From Mycolicibacterium litorale (GTDB taxonomy: Bacteria; Actinomycetota; Actinomycetes; Mycobacteriales; Mycobacteriaceae), in the NCBI RefSeq assembly GCF_010731695.1, contig NZ_AP022586.1:1674001-1738000 (forward strand): a DNA stretch of 64,000 nt, in the 5' to 3' direction. The position numbers and the translations under genes are program-made. The first letter of the stretch is position 1; each line of letters starts with the position of its first letter. Positions 19,595 through 26,885 of the stretch are shown one piece after another. The notes under the pieces are model-generated. The model did no database searches. It saw only the letters and a program-made list of their open reading frames with translations, and had not been told where the DNA came from.

Positions 19595-20155
19595 TCAGAG
19601 GCCGAGCAGCGCGTAGACGGTGTCGAGCGCGGCGGTCACCCTGGTACGCAGGTCGTCGCTGTGCGGGTCCTCCATCCAGGACCGCAGCACTTCCATGAAG
19701 CCGCCGACCAGGAACCGGCTGACCGCCTCCGGTGACAGGGCCGCGGCCGGGCCGAGTACCGGTGCGGCCTCTTCGGCGATCGCGGTGCAGGCGGGCAGCA
19801 GTTCGGCACGGAAGGCCGAGACCACCCGCTGGGCGACCGCGGTGCCGACCACATGGCGGTACATCGCCCGGTGTTCGGCGGCGAAGTCGAACAGCCGGAG
19901 GATCCGGGTCCGGGCGTCGCCGTCGAGATCGGTTGTGGCCGCAGCGAATGCGGCGGTGAAGGCGGTGGCGATCGCATCGTCGCGATCGCCGAAGTGCTGA
20001 TAGAACGCCTGCCTGCTGACACCGGCGTGGGCGACGAGATCGGCCACGGTCAGCTCGTCGACGGGTCGCCGGGTGACCAGGGTGAGCGCGGCGTCACGCA
20101 GACGTGCGCGTAACCGCTCCGCACGCGGATCCGCGCTGTGTGTCCGTGCTGCCAC
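19595..20155 (-). CDS. TetR family transcriptional regulator
   Basis: This 186-residue repressor has an N-terminal helix-turn-helix TVADLVAHAGVSRQAFYQHFGDRDDAI and a C-terminal ligand/dimer domain. The start is GTG 20155 (VAARTHSADPRAER); the frame is open further upstream but there it runs through a perfect palindrome at 20175-20196, so the longer version is unlikely. It should control itself and the membrane protein gene 23 bases downstream, possibly releasing DNA on binding an exported compound. Confidence 0.9.
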   Translation of the reverse strand: MAARTHSADPRAERLRARLRDAALTLVTRRPVDELTVADLVAHAGVSRQAFYQHFGDRDDAIATAFTAAFAAATTDLDGDARTRILRLFDFAAEHRAMYRHVVGTAVAQRVVSAFRAELLPACTAIAEEAAPVLGPAAALSPEAVSRFLVGGFMEVLRSWMEDPHSDDLRTRVTAALDTVYALLGL

Positions 20156-20174
20156 CTGGAGCAGCCTAAGGTGC

Positions 20175-20196
20175 TTCGTAGACAGATGTCTACGAA
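20175..20196. promoter_or_regulatory. Palindromic operator in front of the TetR gene
   Basis: Arms TTCGTAGACA and TGTCTACGAA are exact reverse complements separated by GA. The element ends 20 bases before the GTG of the TetR gene, where an autorepressor would block transcription. Confidence 0.75.
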
Positions 20197-20300
20197 CTAC
20201 GGAGGTGTTCTCCGGCACCCGTCGACGTGAAATGTGACGGACCGCGCGCCACTCGCACGTTCGTCCGGCAGTCACGGAGCGCGGACATTACGGTGACGGC

Positions 20301-20687
20301 ATGATCCGGTGTGTGCGGCTGTGGACGGGTGAGAACGACGCGTCGCACTTCGAGATCGGCCGGCTCGACATGTGGCCCGGCCGCAACGACGACCTCGTCT
20401 CCGCCGTCATGCCCGCCACGCACGTCACCCTCGAGGAGACCGCGACCGGGGGAGCGCTGGCCTGGCACACCGCGCCGGTGCGGCAACTGGTGGTGACGCT
20501 GGCGGGTTCGCTGGTGTTCTCCACCCGCGACGGGCACGAGTTCACGCTGGGTCCCGGCGATGTGCTGCTGGCCGAGGACACCGCGGGGTCGGGACACAAG
20601 TGGCGGCTCGAGGGCAGCGATCCGTGGCAGCGGATGTACGTCGTGCTCGCGGAGAACGTCGAGGTGGCGTTCGTCGCGGCCGACTAG
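20301..20687 (+). CDS. Cupin-domain protein
   Basis: This 128-residue protein folds as a single cupin. The second half shows the typical RQLVVTLAGSLVFSTRDGHEFTLGPGDVLLAEDTAGSGHKWR order, with Gly-Asp turns and one His; the first-motif histidines are largely absent, so metal binding is doubtful. It stands alone, divergent from the TetR gene. Confidence 0.85.
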   Translation: MIRCVRLWTGENDASHFEIGRLDMWPGRNDDLVSAVMPATHVTLEETATGGALAWHTAPVRQLVVTLAGSLVFSTRDGHEFTLGPGDVLLAEDTAGSGHKWRLEGSDPWQRMYVVLAENVEVAFVAAD

Positions 20688-20986
20688 TGGCCCGCCACCA
20701 CATCGCTTTCGTCGACGATTGCCGGGCCGGCCGCCCAGGCGACCCGCGGCGGTGGATCAGCCCGATGAACGACAGCATCGCACCCTCTCCGAGCACCTTG
20801 AGCCCGTCGTCGGCGACCCGGTGCCGCCGGCGTGAGACGCCAGGATCTCGGCAATGGACGGTCCGCTCACCGGACCCCGCGGCTCACCAGGCATACGTGC
20901 GGATTCTCAGCACGGTGATGGCGTCCGCGGGTCGACCGTGTGTCGATCTTGTTGCCATTCCGGGCCGGTGATTCGACACCGGCGGC
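20688..20986. other. Gene-free stretch of about 300 bases
   Basis: No convincing gene is seen between the cupin stop and the KstR-type box. On the minus strand a short frame around 20740-20796 reads GEGAMLSFIGLIHRRG and looks faintly like a protein remnant, but it has no recognisable family and quickly degenerates. Confidence 0.5.
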
Positions 20987-21000
20987 TGGAACGTGTTCTA
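20987..21000 (+). promoter_or_regulatory. KstR-type operator before the thioesterase gene
   Basis: The sequence TGGAACGTGTTCTA matches the KstR motif TnnAACnnGTTnnA at every defined position. It ends 8 bases before the ATG of the hotdog thioesterase gene. KstR is the TetR-type repressor of sterol catabolism genes in mycobacteria. Confidence 0.75.
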
Positions 21001-21008
21001 GTGCAGAA

Positions 21009-21635
21009 ATGCTGGAGTACACCCACGTCGAGGGTCTCAGCTCTGCCGACGTCACCCGGTTACGGGAGATCTACGAACCCCTGACGGAGTCCGTGCGCGC
21101 GTTGATCGACGCCACCATCCGCACCGAGGTGGACGCCGAGACGGTGGCCGCCGTCAAAGCCGACGTCGACGCGGCCACCGAGCGCCTGCGCGGCAGGCAG
21201 CTCGACGGGCCGTTCGGCCTGCAGTTCACCTCGGACGGCGCTCAGATGCCGTGGGGCAACCCCGTCGTGGGCCTGCGCAACCCGATGGCGCCCCCGCTCG
21301 TCATCCACCGCGACGAGGACGACCGCGTGTACGCCGATTTCGACCTGGGTGCGGCGTACGAGGGCCCGCCCGGCCACGTCCACGGCGGGGTGGCGGCTCT
21401 GGTACTCGACCACGTGCTCGGCGAGGCCGCCAGCAATCAGCACAGGCCCCGGCTCACCGGCACCATCACGCTGCGCTATCTGCGCACCACCCGACTCGGC
21501 CGGGTGCACGCCGAAGCGCACATCGCACGGGTCGACGGCTACAAGGCCTTCGCCGTCGGCCATCTCGCCGACGACGAAGGTGTCACGGTCGAGGCCGAGG
21601 GCGTGTTCATCCAGCCCAGGTGGGCTCGGGGATAG
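21009..21635 (+). CDS. PaaI-type hotdog acyl-CoA thioesterase
   Basis: This 208-residue protein has a C-terminal hotdog domain with the PaaI signature GPPGHVHGGVAALVLDHVLGEAA, expected to hydrolyse a CoA thioester in the cytoplasm. The N-terminal ~75 residues are a helical extension. ATG 21009 is chosen because the KstR-type box lies immediately upstream and a longer frame would run through it. The box suggests a role in sterol side-chain or ring degradation. The 3' end overlaps the convergent FUSC gene by 29 bases. Confidence 0.88.
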   Translation: MLEYTHVEGLSSADVTRLREIYEPLTESVRALIDATIRTEVDAETVAAVKADVDAATERLRGRQLDGPFGLQFTSDGAQMPWGNPVVGLRNPMAPPLVIHRDEDDRVYADFDLGAAYEGPPGHVHGGVAALVLDHVLGEAASNQHRPRLTGTITLRYLRTTRLGRVHAEAHIARVDGYKAFAVGHLADDEGVTVEAEGVFIQPRWARG

Positions 21636-23580
21636 GCGTGATCGCCGCGAGGCTGCGGGTGATCGCGGCCATCTCGGCGACCAGCACGCGGGCCCCGCTG
21701 CTGCTCTCGGTGACGGTGTGGGCCACGTCGCGGACGCGACGGTCGGCCGCGAGGAGCTCCGGCAGGTCGACCGTCCACAGCGCGGCCGGATTCGGCGGGG
21801 CGCCGCGCAACGCGTCGACGTAGTCGTCGACGGCGGCGACGAACTCCGGGCTCAGCGCAACCGGTTCGGCGGGCAGGCTGCTCTCCATCGTCGTGCACGC
21901 CCCGGTGATCGCGTTGAGCGCAGTCCGCAGCGACCGCAACCACTGCCGCTCCGTCGGGTCCTGCAACCGGGTCGCCCCGGAGGCCGCCTCGAACGCCGCG
22001 CGGGCGCGGAAGGCCCGCTGCCACGCGGTCGCCAGCGCGTCGGCCGGCCGATCGAGTTCGTGCACGAACGCCCGCATGACCATTGCGGCGTAGTCGATCT
22101 CGGTCATCAGCAGCTCACCGGCCCGCTGGCGCAGCCGGATCATCGCGTCGTCGGGCAACGTCACGTGGGTGAGCAGCGCCAGCCCGCCGCCCATCGCGAC
22201 CGCCAGCAGCCGGGACAGCACCGCGGTGCCCTCGACCGGTTCGGCGATGCCGAGCAGGAACACCACGGCGGCGGCCAGCGCCGCGCTGACCGCGATGTAC
22301 CCGAATCCCCACACCGCGTACGCCACCCCGACGAACGCCGCCGCGCTCACCGCCGCCACCATCCCCGTCGGCGGCCACAGCAGGCTGATCGCGGACGCGA
22401 CCGCGATACCGGCCGCCAGGCCGGCCAACCGGCCCGCGCACCGCGTGTAGGTGTGCGCGGTCTCCGGCCGAAGCACCAGCAGTACGGTCAGCGCCAGCCA
22501 GTAGGGCTCGTGCAGCTCGGCGAAGCGCGCCACCGCCACACCCACCGCGGTGGCGACGGCCAGGCGGACCGCGTGGCGTAGCACCGGTGACGTCGACACC
22601 AGGTGGCGGCGCAACGCCCCGGCCGACCCCCGTAGCGAGCCGCGCAGGTCCGGTCCGCGCAGTCGGCCGAAACGCAGCACCGCCGCCTCGTGCAACTGCT
22701 CGGCGAAACGCTGGGCGGCGTTGGCGCCGGACCCCGTGACCGCCGCGGCGGCGGCGTCGACCCGTTGCAGCGCGCGGTCGGCGCCGCGGTGGGCAGCGAC
22801 GCCGTGGTCGGCGATCGCGTCGAGGAACTCACCGGCAGCCGACGACAGCTCGGTGAGATCGGCGTCGGTGCGGCGCAGCGCCACCAGCGTCGCGGCGATC
22901 CGTTCGGGGAGTTGGTAACCCAGCTGGTAGGCCTTGGGTCGCTGGTGCTGCGGGATGTTGGTGAACACTTCCCGCAGCCACGTCAGCTGTGCCGGGTCGA
23001 GCGGTGTGTCCGTGTTGGCGGCCAGATTCCTGGCGTCCTGGGCCAGCGAGCGGTGGGCCCGGGTGAGCGCGTGCTGCTGGGCGCGCCAGCGCTGAGGCGG
23101 ACGCAGCCAGACCAGCAACGCCTGCACCAGACCGGTGGCGACCGTCAGCACCGTCGTGGCCACGACGGCGGGCAGCGACATCGACTCCGGAGGGGTGATC
23201 ACCAGCAGCCCCGCCGCCGCGGCGGCCACGAATCCGGCGTTGGCGCCCAGCGCCCACTGCATCCCCGCCAGGAAGCACCAGCCCGCCACCACGGCGACGA
23301 ACAGGGCGTCGTAGTCGGTGGTCAGCGATCCCAGCAGCGCGGCCGCGCCCACCTCGGCCGACGAGATCAGCACGATCGGCAGCCGCCGGCCGGGGGTGTC
23401 CTGCAGCGCGATGGCGCCGGTGATGATGCCGGCGCCGGCGGTCCACATCGCCGCCGTCGGCGAAATCCAGTACAGCGCTGCGGCAGTCAGCGCGAGCACG
23501 CCGAGCAGACTGCGGACGACCGCGCCCACTCCCGGCGTGGTCAGCCGAACCGTGTCCATCATCCGGCTGTCGACGTGCAC
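21607..23580 (-). CDS. FUSC family (aromatic acid exporter-like) membrane protein
   Basis: This 657-residue protein has two hydrophobic bundles (about residues 15-155 and 350-470) separated by a soluble helical region. This duplicated layout is that of FUSC/YccS-type proteins, which are linked to efflux of organic acids. The second bundle shows LAGLAAGIAVASAISLLWPP. The start is taken as GTG 23580, 9 bases after a GGGGGGAG site; internal ATGs at 23562 and 23559 are alternatives. A frame extending another kilobase upstream is antiphase to the EthD-type gene and is rejected. Confidence 0.88.
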   Translation of the reverse strand: MHVDSRMMDTVRLTTPGVGAVVRSLLGVLALTAAALYWISPTAAMWTAGAGIITGAIALQDTPGRRLPIVLISSAEVGAAALLGSLTTDYDALFVAVVAGWCFLAGMQWALGANAGFVAAAAAGLLVITPPESMSLPAVVATTVLTVATGLVQALLVWLRPPQRWRAQQHALTRAHRSLAQDARNLAANTDTPLDPAQLTWLREVFTNIPQHQRPKAYQLGYQLPERIAATLVALRRTDADLTELSSAAGEFLDAIADHGVAAHRGADRALQRVDAAAAAVTGSGANAAQRFAEQLHEAAVLRFGRLRGPDLRGSLRGSAGALRRHLVSTSPVLRHAVRLAVATAVGVAVARFAELHEPYWLALTVLLVLRPETAHTYTRCAGRLAGLAAGIAVASAISLLWPPTGMVAAVSAAAFVGVAYAVWGFGYIAVSAALAAAVVFLLGIAEPVEGTAVLSRLLAVAMGGGLALLTHVTLPDDAMIRLRQRAGELLMTEIDYAAMVMRAFVHELDRPADALATAWQRAFRARAAFEAASGATRLQDPTERQWLRSLRTALNAITGACTTMESSLPAEPVALSPEFVAAVDDYVDALRGAPPNPAALWTVDLPELLAADRRVRDVAHTVTESSSGARVLVAEMAAITRSLAAITPIPEPTWAG

Positions 23581-23655
23581 GCCACCATTCTCCCCCCGTG
23601 GCGCCGACGGCCCCGCGTGACGCGCGCGTGGACGCCCTGTCAGTAGGTTGCAAGC

Positions 23656-24360
23656 GTGGAGAAGGTGATGATCACGCTGCGCTCCCCGGCCGCCGACGAC
23701 ATCTGGTGTACCCGGTTGCGCACCGAAGTGGCGCCCCGATTGTCGGAACTGGGGGTGCCGGGGCTGTCGGTCAACGTGCGCGACGCGCCGGTTCGGGACT
23801 CTCTGATGACGCTCACCACCCTGGATCCGCCGGTGGTCGCCGTGGTGAGCGTGTGGACGCAGCAGTCCTACGGCGCTGACATCCGCGGTGCGATCGACGT
23901 GCTGTCGGCCGAATGCGATGCGGTGGCCGCCTATCTGGTCACCGAGTCGGTGCCGCTGCCGCCTCCGGTCACCGAACCGGGCGAGCGCACCGAGGGGCTG
24001 GCGAACATCGCGCTCCTGCGGCGGCCCGACGATCTCGACGAGTCGACGTGGCGGACCCGCTGGCAGCTGTCGCACACGCCGGTCGCGATCGCCACCCAGG
24101 CCACGTTCGGCTACGTCCAGAACACCGTCGTGCGCCCCCTCACCGACGGCGCCCCGGTGATCGCCGCGATCGTCGAGGAACTCTTCCCCCTTGCGGCGGT
24201 GTCGGATCTGCACGCGTTCTTCGGCGCTGCCGACGACGCCGACCTCACCGACCGGATGCAGCGGATGCTGGCCAGCACCGAATCGTTCGGCGCGAACCGG
24301 GACATCGACACGGTGCCCACCAGTCGCTACGTGATGCGGAGCCCGTTCGCGGCGGGCTGA
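23656..24360 (+). CDS. EthD-domain (dimeric alpha/beta-barrel) protein
   Basis: This 234-residue soluble protein contains a ferredoxin-like barrel of the EthD type. The landmark is LDESTWRTRWQLSHTPVAIATQATFGYVQN, here given only as the region around residues 120-155. EthD proteins accompany cytochrome P450 or quinone metabolism and their reaction is generally unknown. It is likely co-transcribed with the crotonase-family gene 15 bases downstream. The start is GTG 23656. Confidence 0.82.
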   Translation: MEKVMITLRSPAADDIWCTRLRTEVAPRLSELGVPGLSVNVRDAPVRDSLMTLTTLDPPVVAVVSVWTQQSYGADIRGAIDVLSAECDAVAAYLVTESVPLPPPVTEPGERTEGLANIALLRRPDDLDESTWRTRWQLSHTPVAIATQATFGYVQNTVVRPLTDGAPVIAAIVEELFPLAAVSDLHAFFGAADDADLTDRMQRMLASTESFGANRDIDTVPTSRYVMRSPFAAG

Positions 24361-24375
24361 CGTTACGCTGCTGCG

Positions 24376-25134
24376 GTGACCCTGCAGATCAGCGACGCCG
24401 ACGGGGTACGCACCGTCACGCTGGACCGACCGGAAGCCCTCAACGCCTTCAACGAGGCGCTCTACGACGCGACCACAGTGGCTCTGCGCGAGGCCGACGC
24501 CGATCCGTCGGTGGCCGTCGTGCTGCTCACCGGCGCCGGCCGCGCCTTCAGCGCCGGCAACGATCTCAACGAGATGGCCGCGCGCGTCACCGATCCGGAC
24601 TTCCAGCCGGGCGAGCACGGCTTCCCGGGGCTGATGGAGGCGCTGCTCGAATTACGGAAACCGTTGGTGTGTGCGGTCAACGGCCTGGCCGTGGGTATCG
24701 GCACCACGATCCTCGGATACGCCGACCTCGTGTTCATGTCGACGACCGCGCGACTGAAGTGTCCGTTCACCAGCCTGGGCGTGGCACCGGAGGCCGCGTC
24801 GTCCTACCTGCTGCCGCAGCTGATGGGCCGGCAGAACGCGGCCTGGCTGCTGATGTCGTCGGAGTGGGTGTCGGCCACCGATGCCCAGCGGATGGGCATC
24901 GCGTGGAAGTTGTGCGAACCGGATCAGCTGCTCGATGAGGCGCGCACGCACGCCGCAGTGCTGGCCTCCCGGCCGATCTCGAGTCTGATGGCGGTCAAGG
25001 AGACCATCGTCGAACCGACCCGCGACGAGGTGAAGGCCGCGATCGCGCGCGAGTACGCCAAGTTCGAGGTGTTGCTGGGCAGCGCGGCCAACGCCGATGC
25101 GCTCGCCGCGTTCGCCGATCGCGGGCAGGCGTAG
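24376..25134 (+). CDS. Enoyl-CoA hydratase/isomerase family protein, isomerase-like active site
   Basis: This 252-residue crotonase-fold enzyme acts on CoA thioesters in fatty acid or sterol degradation. Oxyanion-hole stretches GAGRAFSAGNDLNEMA and VNGLAVGIGTTILGYADLVF are present. The first hydratase glutamate is replaced (CPFTSLG in place of the usual PE-LG pattern), while APEAASSYLLPQLMG keeps the glutamate used by ECI2-type enoyl-CoA isomerases. A delta3-delta2-enoyl-CoA isomerase is therefore more likely than a hydratase. The start is GTG 24376. Confidence 0.9.
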   Translation: MTLQISDADGVRTVTLDRPEALNAFNEALYDATTVALREADADPSVAVVLLTGAGRAFSAGNDLNEMAARVTDPDFQPGEHGFPGLMEALLELRKPLVCAVNGLAVGIGTTILGYADLVFMSTTARLKCPFTSLGVAPEAASSYLLPQLMGRQNAAWLLMSSEWVSATDAQRMGIAWKLCEPDQLLDEARTHAAVLASRPISSLMAVKETIVEPTRDEVKAAIAREYAKFEVLLGSAANADALAAFADRGQA

Positions 25135-25143
25135 CGGCGATCC

Positions 25144-25362
25144 TCAGGCCCGCGACGGGCAACCGTTGAACTGGGTGGGGCAGCCATCGATGCCGGGCGC
25201 GACGCTGTGGGCCTCGATGATCGCCCGCAGCGTGCGGCGGCACCGGCCGCATTCACCGCCCGCTCCGCAGGCTTCGGCGATCTCCTTGGACGTGGAGGCA
25301 CCCGCGGCGACGACGTCGTTGACGACGTGGCTGGTCACTCCCGCGCACAGGCAGACGAACAC
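25144..25362 (-). CDS. bfd: Bacterioferritin-associated ferredoxin (Bfd)
   Basis: This 72-residue [2Fe-2S] protein has the Bfd cysteine pattern: C4 and C6 in FVCLCAGVT and a second pair in GGECGRCRRT. Bfd docks on bacterioferritin and donates electrons to release stored iron. A C-terminal tail carries two more cysteines. It is the downstream gene of a two-gene unit (12-base gap) whose promoter region holds an IdeR-type box, with bfrA divergent on the other side. Confidence 0.92.
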   Translation of the reverse strand: MFVCLCAGVTSHVVNDVVAAGASTSKEIAEACGAGGECGRCRRTLRAIIEAHSVAPGIDGCPTQFNGCPSRA

Positions 25363-25374
25363 GGCCGTACCCCG

Positions 25375-26010
25375 CTATTCCTCGTCGTCCACGGTCATGA
25401 CGTGGGCGAGCTTGCCCACGAAGAGCGTGGGGTAGGCGCCGAGGCCGGCCCTCGACATCCATTCGGCGGACGCGTCCGGGTGGTCGATCCACTGCCGGGC
25501 GCTGCGCTCGTCGTCGATCTCCTGCAGGATCATCACCTCCTGCCCGTCGTCGAGGGCCTGGTAGACCCACACCTTGCGGACCCCGGCCTCGCGGAAGCGG
25601 TCGAGCCCGTCGTGCACCTTCTCCATCAGCGACTGCATGTCGTCGTCGACGGAGGCCATCGCGCCGACGATGACGCCCGCGACGTGGCGTTCGGAGGACG
25701 GGCCGTCCAGATCGATCTTCTCGATCACCTCGCCGCCGAACACCGGGGGAATGTCATCGACGCCGGATATGTCGAACCATTCGAATATCGCGGGGGAGCG
25801 CAGAACCTCCCGTACTGATCGGGGATGCCGAATACCGATCGTCGTCAGAATTCGACCGGGTTCCCAGATCGATCTGTAGATGACGACATGATGCGCACCG
25901 ATTGATCGAAGACCCGCTTTCTGCTTTTCGAGCCAGGTCCACATGCGCTCGGGATCGTCGACGCGGAAATCGCACGCGAGAATAAATGAGTGAAGGCTGT
26001 ATTCACCCAT
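25375..26010 (-). CDS. Hypothetical protein with ferredoxin-like barrel features, iron-linked context
   Basis: This 211-residue soluble protein (MGEYSLHSFILACDFRVDD...) has two similar halves, each with beta-rich stretches such as RILTTIGIRHPRS and EVMILQEIDDERSARQWIDHPDAS. They suggest a tandem dimeric alpha/beta-barrel fold as in antibiotic-biosynthesis monooxygenases. No catalytic motif is evident. ATG 26010 is preceded by GGGAAGAA. It shares a transcript with bfd and lies 35 bases after an IdeR-type box, so it is probably iron-responsive. I do not recognise a named family. Confidence 0.72.
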   Translation of the reverse strand: MGEYSLHSFILACDFRVDDPERMWTWLEKQKAGLRSIGAHHVVIYRSIWEPGRILTTIGIRHPRSVREVLRSPAIFEWFDISGVDDIPPVFGGEVIEKIDLDGPSSERHVAGVIVGAMASVDDDMQSLMEKVHDGLDRFREAGVRKVWVYQALDDGQEVMILQEIDDERSARQWIDHPDASAEWMSRAGLGAYPTLFVGKLAHVMTVDDEE

Positions 26011-26044
26011 TTCTTCCCGCCTGTCAGAGGTACGTGTCCGCATG

Positions 26045-26063
26045 TTAGTGCAGTCTAACCTTA
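26045..26063 (-). promoter_or_regulatory. IdeR-type iron box between the bfd unit and bfrA
   Basis: TTAGTGCAGTCTAACCTTA matches the IdeR/DtxR consensus TTAGGTTAGGCTAACCTAA at 14 of 19 positions, with an intact CTAACCT half. It lies 35 bases upstream of the minus-strand start at 26010, a repressor position, and about 190 bases upstream of bfrA, where IdeR acts as an activator in M. tuberculosis. Confidence 0.6.
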
Positions 26064-26249
26064 CTTAGGACAGGCAGTCCAGAGAACCCACTGCGGGAGC
26101 TCCACAGCAACCCGCCCCGGCACGGCGATATCTCGAAAACACGCCGCTATCAAGCCAAACGGCTCGCCCTAGGCTCGTATGACAGCTAGATTGCAGGGGT
26201 ACGGCAAACATTGAGACCCCAGCCGCCCCACGGTCGTTAGGAGAGATCC

Positions 26250-26729
26250 ATGCAAGGCGATCCCGATGTCCTGAAACTGCTCAACGAGCAGTTGACAAGC
26301 GAATTGACGGCCATCAATCAGTATTTCCTCCATTCCAAGATGCAGGAGAGTTGGGGTTTCACTGAATTAGCCAGCCACACCCGTGACGAGTCGTTCGATG
26401 AAATGCGTCATGCGGAGGCGATAACCGACAGGATTCTTCTCCTCGACGGCCTGCCGAATTACCAGCGTCTTTTCTCGTTACGGGTCGGCCAGACCTTACG
26501 CGAACAATTCGAGGCCGATCTGGCCATCGAATACGAGGTGGTCGGCCGGCTCAAGCCGGGCATCACCATGTGCCGCGAGAAGAGCGACACGACGACTGCC
26601 AACCTGTTCGAGTCGATCCTCGCCGACGAGGAGAAGCACATCGACTACCTCGAGACCCAGCTCGAGCTGATGGACAAGCTCGGGGAGCAGCTGTACGCCG
26701 CGCAGTGCGTCTCGCGCCCTCCGCAGTGA
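26250..26729 (+). CDS. bfrA: Bacterioferritin BfrA
   Basis: This 159-residue subunit of the 24-mer haem-containing ferritin oxidises and stores iron in the cytoplasm. All ferroxidase ligands are present at canonical numbers: E18, E51, H54, E94, E127 and H130; M52 is the haem-ligand methionine. A GGAGAG site precedes the ATG. The length equals that of M. tuberculosis BfrA (Rv1876), and the downstream MFS gene matches the Rv1877 position. A hairpin follows the gene. Confidence 0.97.
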   Translation: MQGDPDVLKLLNEQLTSELTAINQYFLHSKMQESWGFTELASHTRDESFDEMRHAEAITDRILLLDGLPNYQRLFSLRVGQTLREQFEADLAIEYEVVGRLKPGITMCREKSDTTTANLFESILADEEKHIDYLETQLELMDKLGEQLYAAQCVSRPPQ

Positions 26730-26752
26730 ACATGTGAGCCGCCGTACCGACT

Positions 26753-26789
26753 GACCCGCGCCATTCGGGGGTAACCCGAGGCGCGGGTC
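26753..26789 (+). terminator. Hairpin terminator after bfrA
   Basis: GACCCGCGCC pairs with GGCGCGGGTC, with an inner stem TCGGG/CCCGA around a GGTAA loop. It begins 23 bases after the bfrA stop and precedes the promoter region of the MFS gene. Confidence 0.75.
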
Positions 26790-26885
26790 TGTTCGTGTAC
26801 GAGGTCACCTCGGGAATGAAGCGGCCTGCCGTAACTCTTATAGCCAAGCTAACGATATAGCGTTCGGCGTCCACGAAAGGCAGGT

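Noticed and set aside
20690..20800. Possible protein remnant between the cupin and thioesterase genes
   Set aside because: Only about 20 residues look protein-like and no family is recognisable.
23581..24618. Upstream extension of the FUSC frame by 346 codons
   Set aside because: It lies opposite the EthD-type gene and has shadow-like composition; a GTG with a strong ribosome binding site at 23580 is better.
26840..26870. Weak IdeR-like sequence around CTAAC before the MFS gene
   Set aside because: Only about 10 of 19 positions match, not better than chance in a short AT-richer stretch.
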